Shown piece after piece: positions 8,910 through 17,715 of a stretch of 18,363 nucleotides of DNA (its first letter is position 1; each line of letters opens with the position of its first letter). The DNA is taken from NCBI GenBank assembly GCA_003024985.2, contig PXIH01S0008309.1; one strand, written 5' to 3'. This DNA comes from Euperipatoides rowelli (lineage: Eukaryota > Onychophora > Udeonychophora > Euonychophora > Peripatopsidae). The notes under the pieces were generated by a model that did no database searches, had not been told where the DNA came from, and saw only the letters and a program-made list of their open reading frames with translations. The position numbers were made by a program, and so were the translations under genes.

Positions 8910-9480
8910 TAATAAAATTGAGTTATAAACTCATGAAATAAATTAGCTGATACTTCCTCATCTTGAATTTTAAACCAGTTACTCCAGTTGTGTGAAATCA
9001 GGATTGTTACCATTGACTGAAAACAGCACTCATTTTTGGTTCTATTGTAAATTAACTTTTTATTTGATATTAAACTTTTATGTTGCTCAGGTTGAATAAA
9101 TATAGTGGATTGATCGGATGCATCAATTTGGGGAAAAATTAATATTTTATATTGAAATTGAATATTGTCAAAACACTTATCCAACAAGCCAACACCTCCC
9201 TTCGGGTTTTTATGATTTGTTTAAATCCAATTAATCTTGAAATGTAATTACTAATTAGTGTTCAAGTTATTAAAGTCACCGATCACAAAAATATTAGAAT
9301 TAATATTAATTGCACGAAGTCTGTCGATCTCAGGCATAATATACATAGACATCGAAGCATTAATCTGTTGTTTCATTTGGTGGAAAATAGAATGCTATAA
9401 TAACAAACCATGCAATACTAGAACTAGGAAATATAAGATGGCCTAAAAATTGCCGTAATGACTTTAATTGTTGTATCCGT
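8910..9480 (-). pseudogene. LINE ORF2, endonuclease C-terminal half and linker (5' part of the split LINE)
   Basis: The 5' half of the LINE continued at 6492-8206. Reading down the minus strand, an endonuclease core strand (FVIIAFYFPPN, PPN at 9375-9383) is followed by a frame with FVIGDFNNLNT (GDFN at 9269-9280), the catalytic Asp/Asn strand of apurinic-type LINE endonucleases. The open frame from 9187 carries the end of that domain (PQIDASDQSTIF). The usual catalytic SDH reads SDQ here (9110-9118), so the general-base histidine is lost. A linker then runs through WSNWFKIQDEE to EFITQFYY, where the 699-bp element interrupts it. Frames change at least twice and stops occur. The N-terminal part of the endonuclease (its NxxG and QE motifs) is not visible above about 9480, consistent with 5' truncation or heavy decay. 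Confidence 0.82.
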
Positions 9481-10825
9481 CGATCTGCTAATTTGATGAA
9501 TAGAAAAGCGTTTCTTATGAAATGACTGATTCCTTAAGGAATTCACTTGATGACATGCAGAATTTCAGTTATAAATAAATAAATAGGTCTACAAACTTAT
9601 TGCGAAAACGAATGTAAAGATTTTCAATTGTGTATAAATTTGACTTTAAAAAAATCTAAAAATTATATACAGTATATTAAACTTTAAAGTAAGAACAGTG
9701 AAATTTTTGTGTATGTAGGCCTACTGTATATGTGTGTGTGTGTAGAGGGGGGGGGTAGTAATTTCTAAATTAATTAGTCATGGATGCCACACCATTTTTT
9801 TTTTTAACATTTGCACAAATTATTGAATATTTTAAGCTATATTTGTTCATATTTTAAAAGATAAGTGTTAGATTTGCAATTTGGTCTAACTGTCCTCAAG
9901 TTTAAGGTTAGAATTAGATTTCAAATACTTGTTTCTTCTAGAATTACATTTTTTTTTTTTTTTTTTTTTACAATATTGCATTGTCTGGACACACAGGTGC
10001 ATTGGCAATAACTGTTATCTAGTACTTGTATGACTAATTTTAATTAATATTGTATTGTTGTCACAGATGAATAGGCATAGGCCTACCTGATATAAATTAA
10101 AGTGGATTTTATACTTATGAATGACTATAAAATGTGGCAATTTTAATATGTTCTTTAAATCACTGTTGTTGATTTCAAATAATTTATTTAAGGTTTATTA
10201 AAATGCAGTAAATTTGTATTCATATCTGTGAAATGGAAACTTATGAAGAGGAAACCAGGATAGATCCATGTGCCCCACCCCAAGATTTTGTTTTTGGGTG
10301 TGAGTAGAGGAGGAGGTGAAATTTGCAAATTGCAGCTAATGAAAAAAGGTTTACAAAATTGCAAAATAAAATAAAAAATGTTTGTTGTTTAACACAATAC
10401 TTTTTAAAAATAATAAGAAATTTGATTTCAAAAATTAAATATCCTTAAAGTAGGGACTTAATCAAAATAAACTTATTTAGTAGGCTATATGAAAATACAT
10501 TAGTGCATTGATTTTGCACGATCCTTTCTCCCAAGAATAAAGACATTGATAAAAAGTGTCATCATTTAAATAATTCCTGATTTAAAATGATATCACCTTA
10601 AGACACTAACATCTCTGGTCTAGGTTGCTAAAGTGTATGAACTAGTATAACATTAGCTTAATTTTTAGAGTGTAACAATAGCATCCAATATATTAAACTG
10701 CTACAAACATAACAATAATGTGTACATTTTAGCAAAATCTCTAAAGCAAAATTTACAGGAGTTTCCCTTAACCCTATCTCCTTATTCTTAAGCAGAAAAA
10801 AAAAACTGCTGTATTTTTTGATCGG
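9481..10825. other. No recognisable gene; simple repeats
   Basis: No domain on either strand. It holds a short TG run and a G9 run at about 9731-9756, an AATA run near 9572-9586, a T run of about 20 (about 9950-9969), and TAGGCCTAC words at 9716-9724 and 10078-10086. Nothing marks an element end. Confidence 0.45.
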
Positions 10826-10913
10826 TAGCTGAAAAGTAGCTAAGCTACTATTTTTGATGAAGTAGCTGTAGTTGTAGCATGCTACTTTTATAAAGTAGCT
10901 TACCCAACTCTGA
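10826..10913. repeat. AGCT-rich fragment resembling a DNA-transposon terminal region
   Basis: GTAGCT, TAGCTAC and AAGTAGC words repeat many times here, and the stretch ends in GTAGCTTACCCAACTCTG. On the minus strand this begins CAGAGTTGGGTAAGCTAC, much like the CAG-GTTGGG ends that I recall for widespread animal DNA elements (hAT-type or similar). No matching opposite end was found, so this would be a solo or truncated end. Confidence 0.4.
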
Positions 10914-11545
10914 ATTCTTTTGTGAATCAGCTACCGTACTTTATTCGGGCCATAAAAATTAACTTTTTTCAAACTTCAGATTATAATATTGAAATGAAAT
11001 AGGAATATATCTATTAGTTGTGGAAATAACATTTAGACTAACAATTAAAATCATTTTAGGTCTTGTACTTAGAAGATCTGCTGATGCTGTTAGATAATTT
11101 CCAAAAGTTAAGTGATAGAATGGTGAAAGAATTTGTAATACTTTAACATTAAAGTTCTAAATATAGTCTCCTGTGCTGGTCCAAAACTTGATATTAAATA
11201 AAATAGCCAAAAATTTATTACGGAAATAAATAAGACAATCTTGACAGACAGTGTGTTTCTAGAAAATGTGCACTAATCTGCATTAATTAAACATAACATT
11301 GAGCTCAATTTTTTTACAAAACATGTTTTGTATTTTCTTTTTAACTTTTCTATTTAGAAATGCTGGTAATGAGTTTAGTTGATTGTGTGCCATCTCCCAT
11401 TGAATGTTATACCATATGTGTTTATGAAATAGGTGTTTTCCAATGTCATTAACGTGAATCTTAAGACAAAATATAGCTTTTAAGGTATTTTTAGTTTTCA
11501 ATATTGTTTTTTAAAATTTTATAATAATTATTTTTTCTATTTTTC
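10914..11545. other. No recognisable gene
   Basis: AT-rich sequence with no domain on either strand. A 72-codon minus-strand frame at 11283-11501 shows no family resemblance and is most likely chance. Confidence 0.4.
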
Positions 11546-11547
11546 AG

Positions 11548-11643
11548 GAATTAGTACTTTATATGCTGGAGTTTTGGACATTACTGGCCTCTAGTGAACC
11601 AATAGCAATTCTTGTCGATCATGAATCGGGGGGGGGGATCTGA
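11548..11643 (+). CDS. Weak candidate terminal exon of an unknown host gene
   Basis: A pyrimidine-rich tract ending TTTTTCAG (AG at 11546-11547) looks like a good 3' splice site. The sequence after it is open for 31 codons to a TGA at 11641-11643. It contains MLEFWTLLASSEPIAILVDH, of mixed composition unlike the lysine- and asparagine-rich chance frames nearby. No family is recognised. The last codons run through a G10 tract, where length errors are common, so the stop may be unreliable. It lies on the plus strand, opposite to all the transposon relics. It could easily be chance; only transcript evidence would settle it. Confidence 0.2.
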   Translation, partial: ELVLYMLEFWTLLASSEPIAILVDHESGGGI

Positions 11644-11742
11644 TTACTTAACCGAATCTGGAAATTCTAAACTGAAAACCAAATGAAAAACAGAACTCCC
11701 ATTTCTAATTTAAAAACTAAATTCATCATTTAATATATGATG

Positions 11743-11820
11743 CATATAGTGTATCCTGTATTAAATTATGAAACACTATATGTATCCTGTAATTTAATAC
11801 AGGGTAGCCTACATATAGTA
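11743..11820. repeat. Nested inverted and direct repeat
   Basis: CCTGTATTAAATTA (11755-11768) and TAATTTAATACAGG (11790-11803) form a perfect 14-bp stem with a 21-nt loop. A word close to CTATATGTATCCTGTA also occurs twice in direct orientation (about 11745-11760 and 11776-11791). It may be a remnant of a small fold-back element. Confidence 0.55.
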
Positions 11821-12383
11821 TTATTTTTTGGGTTACCTTAGTTTTTCCTTTTTTATTTAATATATCAAATTTGTAATTATTTTTCAGTATTTTTTTAACT
11901 TCAACCATTTCAACATTTTGTGTATTTAGAAGCTATATTCAATAATACAACTATCCAAGTCAATTCTATATGGAATTGATAGAATGTAAATATTTTTCAC
12001 AAAAAAGCTACAATTTGGAATTATGCTGCTTGAACAGAAACTATAAATGTCATTTGCATCTGCTGATAAAATTAGTCATTTAAGAAAATTTCTCCAGAGC
12101 CAATCCTCCCATTTCTAAAATAGTTTAACCCATTTAGATCTGAAACTAATTCAGTCAGAATTTTAAAGAATTTTCAAATATAATTAAAGACCTTTGAAAA
12201 TCATCAAAAAAAATCATATAACGGTTGCTGGGAACCACCTGTACCAAATATGGTACATTAGGCTCATGCATATTCAGTAGGCTAGTTAAAGTATGCAGTT
12301 TATTTATTTTTTTTAATTTTAATTATTACAGCACAATAAACTTAATCCTATGCCTAGAATTTATATAAATCTTAAAAGATATA
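11821..12383. other. No recognisable gene
   Basis: This is the region just 3' of the piggyBac relic. It contains a small palindrome, TGTACCA-AATA-TGGTACA, at 12240-12257, and A/T-rich runs. If the piggyBac element keeps its end, it should lie here, but I could not identify a terminal repeat or a TTAA pair with confidence. Confidence 0.4.
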
Positions 12384-13020
12384 CTATTTAACATTAGTTC
12401 TTAGAATGATATTGCAAAAACACTTAACATGTAGTCCAACATTGCAATTCATGCATCGGGTAGGATATTGTTTATGGCAAAGCTCACATCTTGTTCGTTT
12501 ACTTTAATCTATAACAAAACAACAAATTGTCATCATATCCTGCCTGTCATTAGTGAAGATGGTCTACTTGGTCCTAGCTTACTACAAAGTTTATTTTTTT
12601 CTATAATAGCCGTTGCAATTCGTCTCCTGATAATCATTATCTCTGGAAAGCAACCAGGCATTTTGAACTGCCATATCAATACAGTGTAAAATGAGAGGCA
12701 TGTACCACTTCTTTCCACGAATACTAATCCTGTATGAAGATATGTTCTGGTCAGAACGATCTACCACTCCCATATTTTGATTGTATTGATGGATCAGATG
12801 TTATTGTGATACAGTAATTTTCTTTTTCAATTGTTGTGAGTACCGTTCAGTTTTATGGGTTTACTCCAATGGCAGTCAGGCAAACTGGCACCAGACTGTT
12901 ATCATGCCATTTACACATTATTATGTCATCACTGATACGGTAGTCATAAAACCCTCNATCTTTCGTTTTGATCATTTAATTATCAGGTAAATCGTAAATG
13001 ACATTTCCCGGATCGGTTTT
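12384..13020 (-). pseudogene. piggyBac-type transposase, C-terminal half (decayed)
   Basis: Remnant of a DDE transposase that cuts and pastes DNA at TTAA sites (PGBD-like, DDE_Tnp_1_7 family). Reading down the minus strand: GNVIYDLPDN, a stop, KTKD-GFYDYRISDD (N at 12957), and KWHDN (12898-12912) followed by SLVPVCLTAIGVNP. Next is the signature MGVVDRSDQN, with both late catalytic aspartates at 12759-12761 and 12750-12752, then YRISIRGKKWYMPLI and DMAVQNAWLLSR. Then comes a shifted frame with RRRIATAII and a cysteine-rich C-terminal finger, RTRCELCHKQYPTRCMNC (from 12497 down), with VGLHVKCF, ending at a TAG at 12384-12386. The stop after LPDN and at least three frameshifts disable it. The N-terminal half with the first two catalytic aspartates is absent. 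The closest style is the invertebrate and fish PGBD2/3 group. Confidence 0.93.
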
Positions 13021-13158
13021 CTCTTAATGAGTTGATTAGGATGGTCGTTATTTATCTGAATGTTTTTGTGTGGGTGTTTAAGCTATCAGCTTTTTCTCTT
13101 AATTTTTTTTTTTTCAAATCCAAGTTCCTATCAGTTATGTCAATTAATTCTAAAATCT

Positions 13159-13402
13159 TTAGTGAAGAAGATATACAGTATTATCTATGAGTTCTGAATT
13201 AAATGTGTTATTCGTTTTAGAAATTAGTTTAATAAATGAATTCTTAAAAGTAAAAAGTCTACAAAAATCATATGAATGATCAAGGAATAAGGAGTAAGCA
13301 TATACATAAGTCAAATTGTAAAAATCGATTGAAAAATCTAATCTAGGATGAGGAATAACATGGAATCTATTCATTCTAAAGTAAGAAATAGATCTGTAAA
13401 CT
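13159..13402 (-). pseudogene. Possible ORF2 linker of the Tx1/L1-like LINE
   Basis: This lies directly 3' of the endonuclease on the same strand and is open in one frame for most of its length (13566-13159). The run HPRLDFSIDFYNLTYVYAYS and the later KNSFIKLISK have no clear family signature. It would be the linker toward the RT if the element were complete, but no RT motif follows before the piggyBac relic. Weak; given by position only. Confidence 0.3.
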
Positions 13403-13844
13403 TTACCTATATAGGGAGCAGTGATCTGAAAGATCATTGTGAGAAATATGAAAAGAAGTTTTATCAATAAAAAAATCAGAAATATAAACACAGGCAATCT
13501 TATTCGCTGAGGAACCAGAAATTCTTGTTGGAGTGTCAAAACAATCAGTAATCCTAGAGGCATCAATTAAGTCGAGACCCAACAAGAAGTACCGTTGTTA
13601 AAGTGATCATATTTCTCTATATTTAAACAGTTAAAGTGGAGGCAACAAATCTACCCTAAAAAATAAAGTATGAATCATCAAGGCAGGAAAAACCATTTAA
13701 CATATCTTTCTTAAGTTTAGTTTCTTGTAGAAGTACTAGTGAAATGTTATGAGTATCCAAATTGACTCTTAAGGCCCTCCTTTTCCGATAATTGTTCAGA
13801 CCTTGTATGTTCAACGATAAAATCTTCAAAGCAGAAGAATCCAT
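13403..13844 (-). pseudogene. Tx1/L1-like LINE endonuclease (ORF2 start), internally deleted
   Basis: Start of ORF2 of a LINE with an apurinic-type endonuclease, which nicks target DNA for target-primed reverse transcription. The N-terminal part (13844-13656) begins at an ATG and has LSLNIQGLNNYRKRRAL with the catalytic Asn at residue 12, then LVLLQETK with the catalytic Glu at residue 41. The C-terminal part (13585-13403) has LGLDLIDASRI, TRISGSSANKI, VYISDFF and DLSDHCSL, with the catalytic SDH at 13421-13429. Only about 70 bp separates the parts, whereas about 100 residues including the GDFN strand are expected, so the middle is deleted. The K-R-A-L run after GLNN and the SDH context fit the Tx1/L1 group. 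The ATG start is supported by its position just after ORF1. The RT domain does not follow. Confidence 0.85.
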
Positions 13845-13859
13845 TATGAAGTATAGGTT

Positions 13860-14806
13860 TAAACTTTGTCTTTATTTTTTGCAGGTGTATCTTTGACTGG
13901 AGATTTACATTATTTCATATTTTTTTAATGCTATTAATATCTAATGTATTTGTAGATTCATTAGGATTAGAAGGAAGAGCATCAGACATGTAGGTTGGAA
14001 CGGGAGTTGCAAGCATTTCCAAAGATTTTTAAAGTCAACAATGGAAGTAACTTGGAAATCAGTGTTTATAATATTTTCTGAAAGCGTTGAACTAAGTGAA
14101 CAAACTTCATGATTATTATCATACTAGGACTTGCACTTTAAACATCTCTTAAATTTGCATTCTTTTACAGGATGGCCAATTTTTTTACAATGATAACACA
14201 TTACATAGGTTCTCTACCTGTTATTTATATCCAGCCTAGATTATTACCTTGTAACGATACAATATAAGGAATGTCGGAAGAATTAAAATTTGGAAACAAT
14301 TTTAACAAAACAAAAGCAGATGTTGAAAAGAAATAACTATTAGCCTATCAATTTGTTTTCTGGAGAACTTTACAGAATTAATAATGCCGAATTTTGATAG
14401 TTCGTTTTTGAAAAAGGCTTAGGTTTTGTTCACTGACAAGTCAGTAATTTTAACCTCTGACAAATCAGTATTTTCATTAACATTGTTAACACATGAGTCT
14501 GAATATATAATCCTACAATTTTTTCCATTCAAAGAAAGAAGACTTGAAAATTAAGGCACTATTGTCAGAGTCAAATTTAATAAAGACTACCAATTTTCTT
14601 TGCAAGAATAAAATTTCACGTATATAATTTTGAAGCTGAGCAACTATGACTATTTGGTAGACATCATTCCCGATAAATTTTAATAGTTCGTCTGTCGTTT
14701 TCACTGCTGCAAATATCACTGAATTTTCCTCTGCAATCTTGGAAACATTTAAGATTATTCGCATCGATTTTTGATATTCAACCAAAAGGTTCAAATTTGA
14801 CTGCAT
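13860..14806 (-). pseudogene. LINE ORF1 with CCHC zinc knuckle (decayed)
   Basis: Located immediately 5' of the endonuclease on the same strand, as ORF1 is in LINEs. ORF1 proteins bind the element RNA. The first open block (14806-14513, 97 residues) has no clear signature but contains TTDELLKFIGNDVYQIVIV and VVFIKFDSDNSALIF, compatible with an RRM-like fold. Following frames give LSKFGIINSVKFSRKQI (about 14400-14350). A perfect CX2CX4HX4C knuckle (CYHCKKIGHPVKEC) is encoded at 14157-14198 and is followed by KRCLKCK, the start of a second finger. The tail to about 13860 is polar and rich in Asn, Ser and Lys. Several frameshifts and stops occur. RRM plus knuckle is the usual ORF1 layout of Tx1-like elements; the RRM call is inference and the knuckle is seen. 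Confidence 0.8.
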
Positions 14807-14882
14807 AACTACAGAACAATTAAGTTATTTTAAATTATAAGTTCACCGTTATTAAACTTCGAGTGGACGCGCACAAATTTTT

Positions 14883-14917
14883 AACATGAGCGGTCGCATG
14901 TCGTAATTTTTACGATT
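14883..14917. repeat. GC-rich short repeat, copy 1
   Basis: ATGAGCGGTCGCATGTCGTAA followed by TTTTTACG, resembling 15653-15697 (ATGAGCGGGCGCGTGTCGTA, then TTTTTACG). Both are GC-rich spots in AT-rich DNA and bracket the 188-bp tandem array upstream of the LINE ORF1. Confidence 0.65.
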
Positions 14918-15034
14918 AATAGAATCCTATGCATAAAAGTTTATAAATATGTGTATTTAATGAAATTAGAAAAAGAAACTAAATATATTTAATTGAATGA
15001 ATTTTTTTTTATTATATTACTGTATCACATTTAA

Positions 15035-15485
15035 ATTATAATATATAAACAGAAATGATTTCCAACTAACAGATTTTTTTTTTATGATTTCTTTTCTAAA
15101 TGTTGGTATTCATTATGCTCGTATTTACTGTATGTCCAAATGATACATTATGTTAAATATTTCAAAATCTATAACAGATAGAAAAAAATGTAAACAGTAT
15201 TTTACGTTCTATTTTTTATCAGGAATTTTAATATATAAAGAAAAAAAAATTCCAACAAACATATTTTTTTTATGATTTTTTTTCTAAATATTGGTATTCA
15301 TTATGCTCGTATTTACTGTATGTCCAAATGATACATTATGTTAAATATTTCAAAATCTATAACAGATAGAAAAAAATGTAAATAGTATTTTACGTTCTAT
15401 TTTTTATCAGGAATTTTAATATATAAAGAAAAAAAAATTCCAACAAACAGATTTTTTTTTATGATTTTTTTTCTAAATGTTGGCT
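15035..15485. repeat. 188-bp tandem repeat, about 2.3 copies
   Basis: Copies start near 15036, 15226 and 15415 with offsets of 188-190 bp. Shared landmarks are GGTATTCATTATGCTCG (15105 and 15293), GTATTTACTGTATGTCC, AACAGATAGAAAAAAATG and TTTTACGTTC. Copies 1 and 2 are nearly identical over about 130 bp; the third is cut off after about 70 bp at TGTTGGCTATAA. The array lies within 250 bp upstream of the LINE ORF1 on the minus strand, where a 5' untranslated region would be. Confidence 0.93.
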
Positions 15486-15652
15486 ATAAAAAAAAATATC
15501 TTACATTGTCCATTACTGTTTCTCTGTCGATGGAGATAGATGTTTTTGGGTTTGATTTTTGAAATCCGCATTAAGTTCTGATTTTAAAAATGTATAAGTC
15601 TATTCCTAAATGTTTTATAATATTTGCATTACGCTACCTGAAAGTCAAAATT

Positions 15653-15697
15653 ATATGAGCGGGCGCGTGTCGTAAGACATATATTTTTACGTACAGG
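15653..15697. repeat. GC-rich short repeat, copy 2
   Basis: ATGAGCGGGCGCGTGTCGTA followed, after a few bases, by TTTTTACG. It is the partner of 14883-14917, in the same orientation and 770 bp away. Confidence 0.65.
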
Positions 15698-16117
15698 CTA
15701 CTTCTAAAAAATAACTATAAAATGGGCTATGGGCATGGTAAAAACCTACCAATATTGTAGTGGGGAGTTTGTTTTAGGAATAGAAGGCAGAGATAAACCC
15801 ACAAGACCATACACATAGATACATTTTATAAAAAATTGAATTTGTCATAAAATTTATGACAGCGTGCTTGCTCGAAGGTTAAAAGCGAAAGTAGCAAACT
15901 GAAGGCGCTGACACAAGTAGGCTACAATAAGTAAGACATAATTCTTCATTTGTCCAATTATATTAATTAAAAATTCATTGAATAAAGAAATATTCCAAGA
16001 GCTGTATTTTATCATAATACATTAAAGATTTTAAGTAATCTAAGAGTAAAACATATCAAAATATCATAACATGAAGAGGAATAAAAAGAGACGTCTAGTC
16101 ATTGTCTTTATTTTATT
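15698..16117. other. No recognisable gene
   Basis: AT-rich interval without a long frame on either strand. The GC-rich patch near 15860-15920 (GACAGCGTGCTTGCTCG, GAAGGCGCTGACAC) shows no feature I can name. Confidence 0.35.
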
Positions 16118-16166
16118 ATTTCTTAGTATTTGAATAACCTTTAAAGTTATTCAAATACTAAGAAAT
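16118..16166. repeat. Perfect 21-bp hairpin
   Basis: ATTTCTTAGTATTTGAATAA plus a closing C (16118-16138) is exactly complementary to 16146-16166 around the 7-nt loop CTTTAAA. Inside the loop TTT can pair with AAA, leaving one C as a bulge. No mismatch in 21 bp suggests a recent or maintained structure. Candidates are a fold-back remnant, a short palindromic insertion or a small-RNA precursor; the sequence alone does not decide. Confidence 0.9.
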
Positions 16167-16469
16167 TAGTATAAGTAATATACTAAATTATTATTTAATC
16201 AGAGTGCAACTTCTCTTATTTTATTGTCTATATAATTTTACTAACTTTCATCAAAATAATAGTGTAATTATTTGATGCTTCAGTAAATTCAAAGAATATT
16301 TATTTAAAGAAGTGAGAACTGCACTTAGTAGGCTACCTGTGGAAAAAAAAATGTTTCTATTCCACCATGTTAAAGGTGACATATGGAGGCTTTAACAAAC
16401 TACTTTTCAAATATACAGTTTATGCTGGTATATTTTGTTTGAATAAATATTTCAGTATGCAACATGTAG

Positions 16470-16803
16470 TACAGTTTTCCCATTTTAGATGTTAGTGTTA
16501 ATAATATAATATGTAATCAACAGCACATTATCCTTTCTGTCGTTAAATTAATTCCTGAAAAGGAAGAAAGTGGGATCACAAACCTTTTAAAAAGTAATTT
16601 AAAGCAAAATTAAAATTTAAAAAACTTGACGCTGGCAAGAAGTGTACTAAAATCAAAAAATATAGAAGTTTCATAAATTTTCATTAGCCTAAAGTTTTTA
16701 AAATTAATTTTGCATAGACTATTACTTACAGTATATGAGCTGTGTATTATAACTTAAAATGTAGTATTAAGAAGTAAAAACCAAAATTAGTATTTTAGTT
16801 AAT
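16470..16803. repeat. Diverged dispersed repeat, copy A
   Basis: Collinear with 17375-17715 at an offset of about 890-900 bp. Shared blocks are TCCTTTCTGTC (16531 and 17430), CTTTTAAAAAGTAA, GGCAAGAAGTGTACT (16634 and 17524) and AAGTAAAAACC. Differences and small indels throughout show that it is old. Both copies keep a similar short plus-strand frame (ITNLLKSNL here), though this one reaches a stop soon after. Confidence 0.8.
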
Positions 16804-17196
16804 TAATTGTGCAAAGTTTGTCATTATTAATAGTTTGAAAAGAACCAACAAAAACATGAAATATTGAACTAAAGATAACAAATTAAATAGGCTATAAAAG
16901 TTTAGTGAGAATAATTTAACATGGGTTAAAAATAATTTACATGGATTCATTTTTTTAANATNTAAGCCTACTTTTTTTTTTAAAAAAAAACCTAAGCTTT
17001 TAATATTGCAAATTACCATCATAATTTACATTCTAATATTGTAATTACCTTTGTCATTTAAAATATAATAATAATAATTGCAATATTTTAAAACATTTGT
17101 GTATCTCTAAAGACCCTTATAATAATATTTCCAGCCAATAAAAATAATAAAATTTGGAATATTGTTCTAGTAAAACAAAATTAAAAAAGTCAGTTT
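16804..17196. other. No recognisable gene
   Basis: AT-rich spacer between the two repeat copies. It includes two ambiguous bases (16959 and 16962), T9/A9 runs near 16972-16989 and an AATAAT run near 17065-17078. The minus-strand frame 17022-16795 is low-complexity and reads through the ambiguous bases. Confidence 0.35.
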
Positions 17197-17290
17197 TAAA
17201 ATTAATTGGTCGATTAAAATTGATCACCGATAATCAATTCATAAAAAAATTAATCGATTAACTGGTTCGATTAATCAACTAATCAGCCAT
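17197..17290. repeat. ATCGATTAA-rich repeat fragment
   Basis: Words GGTCGATTAA, AATCGATTAACTGG, TTCGATTAATC and AACTAATCAG cluster here. Degenerate CGATTAATC runs of this kind are common inside animal repeats. No ends were found; it sits between the two copies of the diverged repeat. Confidence 0.45.
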
Positions 17291-17374
17291 ACTTAATAGA
17301 AAGATATAGGCCTACTGTTGTTTCCAAACAACTAAAAAAACTGTTACTACAAAATAATGTCCAGTTTCTATACT

Positions 17375-17715
17375 GTATGTGCTAATTAAGATGATTGTCT
17401 ACACATTTAATGAACAGTACATTAATTTATCCTTTCTGTCATTACAGATATTGCTGAAAGTGCACTCACAAATCTTTTAAAAAGTAACTTAACTGAAAAA
17501 CAAAATTTACAAAACTTGTAGATGGCAAGAAGTGTACTGAATCAAAAAAAAATGTACAAGTGTCATAAATTTCCATTATAATTTTGAAAATTAATTTTTT
17601 GATATTGTAAAGATCACATACAGTAGGCCTATATGTGCTCTAAAAACTTTAAAATGTTAGTTTTAAAAAGTAAAAACCCAAATTGATGAATAGTATTTTA
17701 ATTATGTACGGTAAC
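17375..17715. repeat. Diverged dispersed repeat, copy B
   Basis: Partner of 16470-16803. In this copy CCTTTCTGTCATTACAG (AG at about 17446-17447) resembles a splice acceptor. It is followed by a plus-strand frame, DIAESALTNLLKSNLTEKQN, that stops after about 24 codons. The same residues ES-x-x-TNLLKSNL appear in copy A. Whether this is an exon-derived repeat or an AT-rich coincidence is unclear. Confidence 0.8.

Noticed and set aside
11283-11501. 72-codon minus-strand frame
   Set aside because: No motif or neighbour supports it; the Lys/Asn-rich composition is that of chance frames in AT-rich DNA.
12240-12257. TGTACCA-AATA-TGGTACA as the piggyBac terminal repeat
   Set aside because: It is internal-looking, with no flanking TTAA and no matching partner at the other end.
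12468-12689. Plus-strand frame of 73 codons with hydrophobic segments
   Set aside because: It is antisense to the piggyBac transposase C-terminus; hydrophobic runs are common in such shadows.
13863-13883. Plus-strand splice acceptor TTATTTTTTGCAG
   Set aside because: It sits between ORF1 and ORF2 of a minus-strand LINE and is followed by an early stop; pyrimidine runs with CAG are frequent here.
15035-15485. CRISPR array
   Set aside because: The repeat unit is about 188 bp, copies abut without unique spacers, and the DNA is animal.
17260-17275. GGTTCGATTAA as a tRNA or SINE B box
   Set aside because: It lies within a cluster of CGATTAA words and has no A box or cloverleaf around it.
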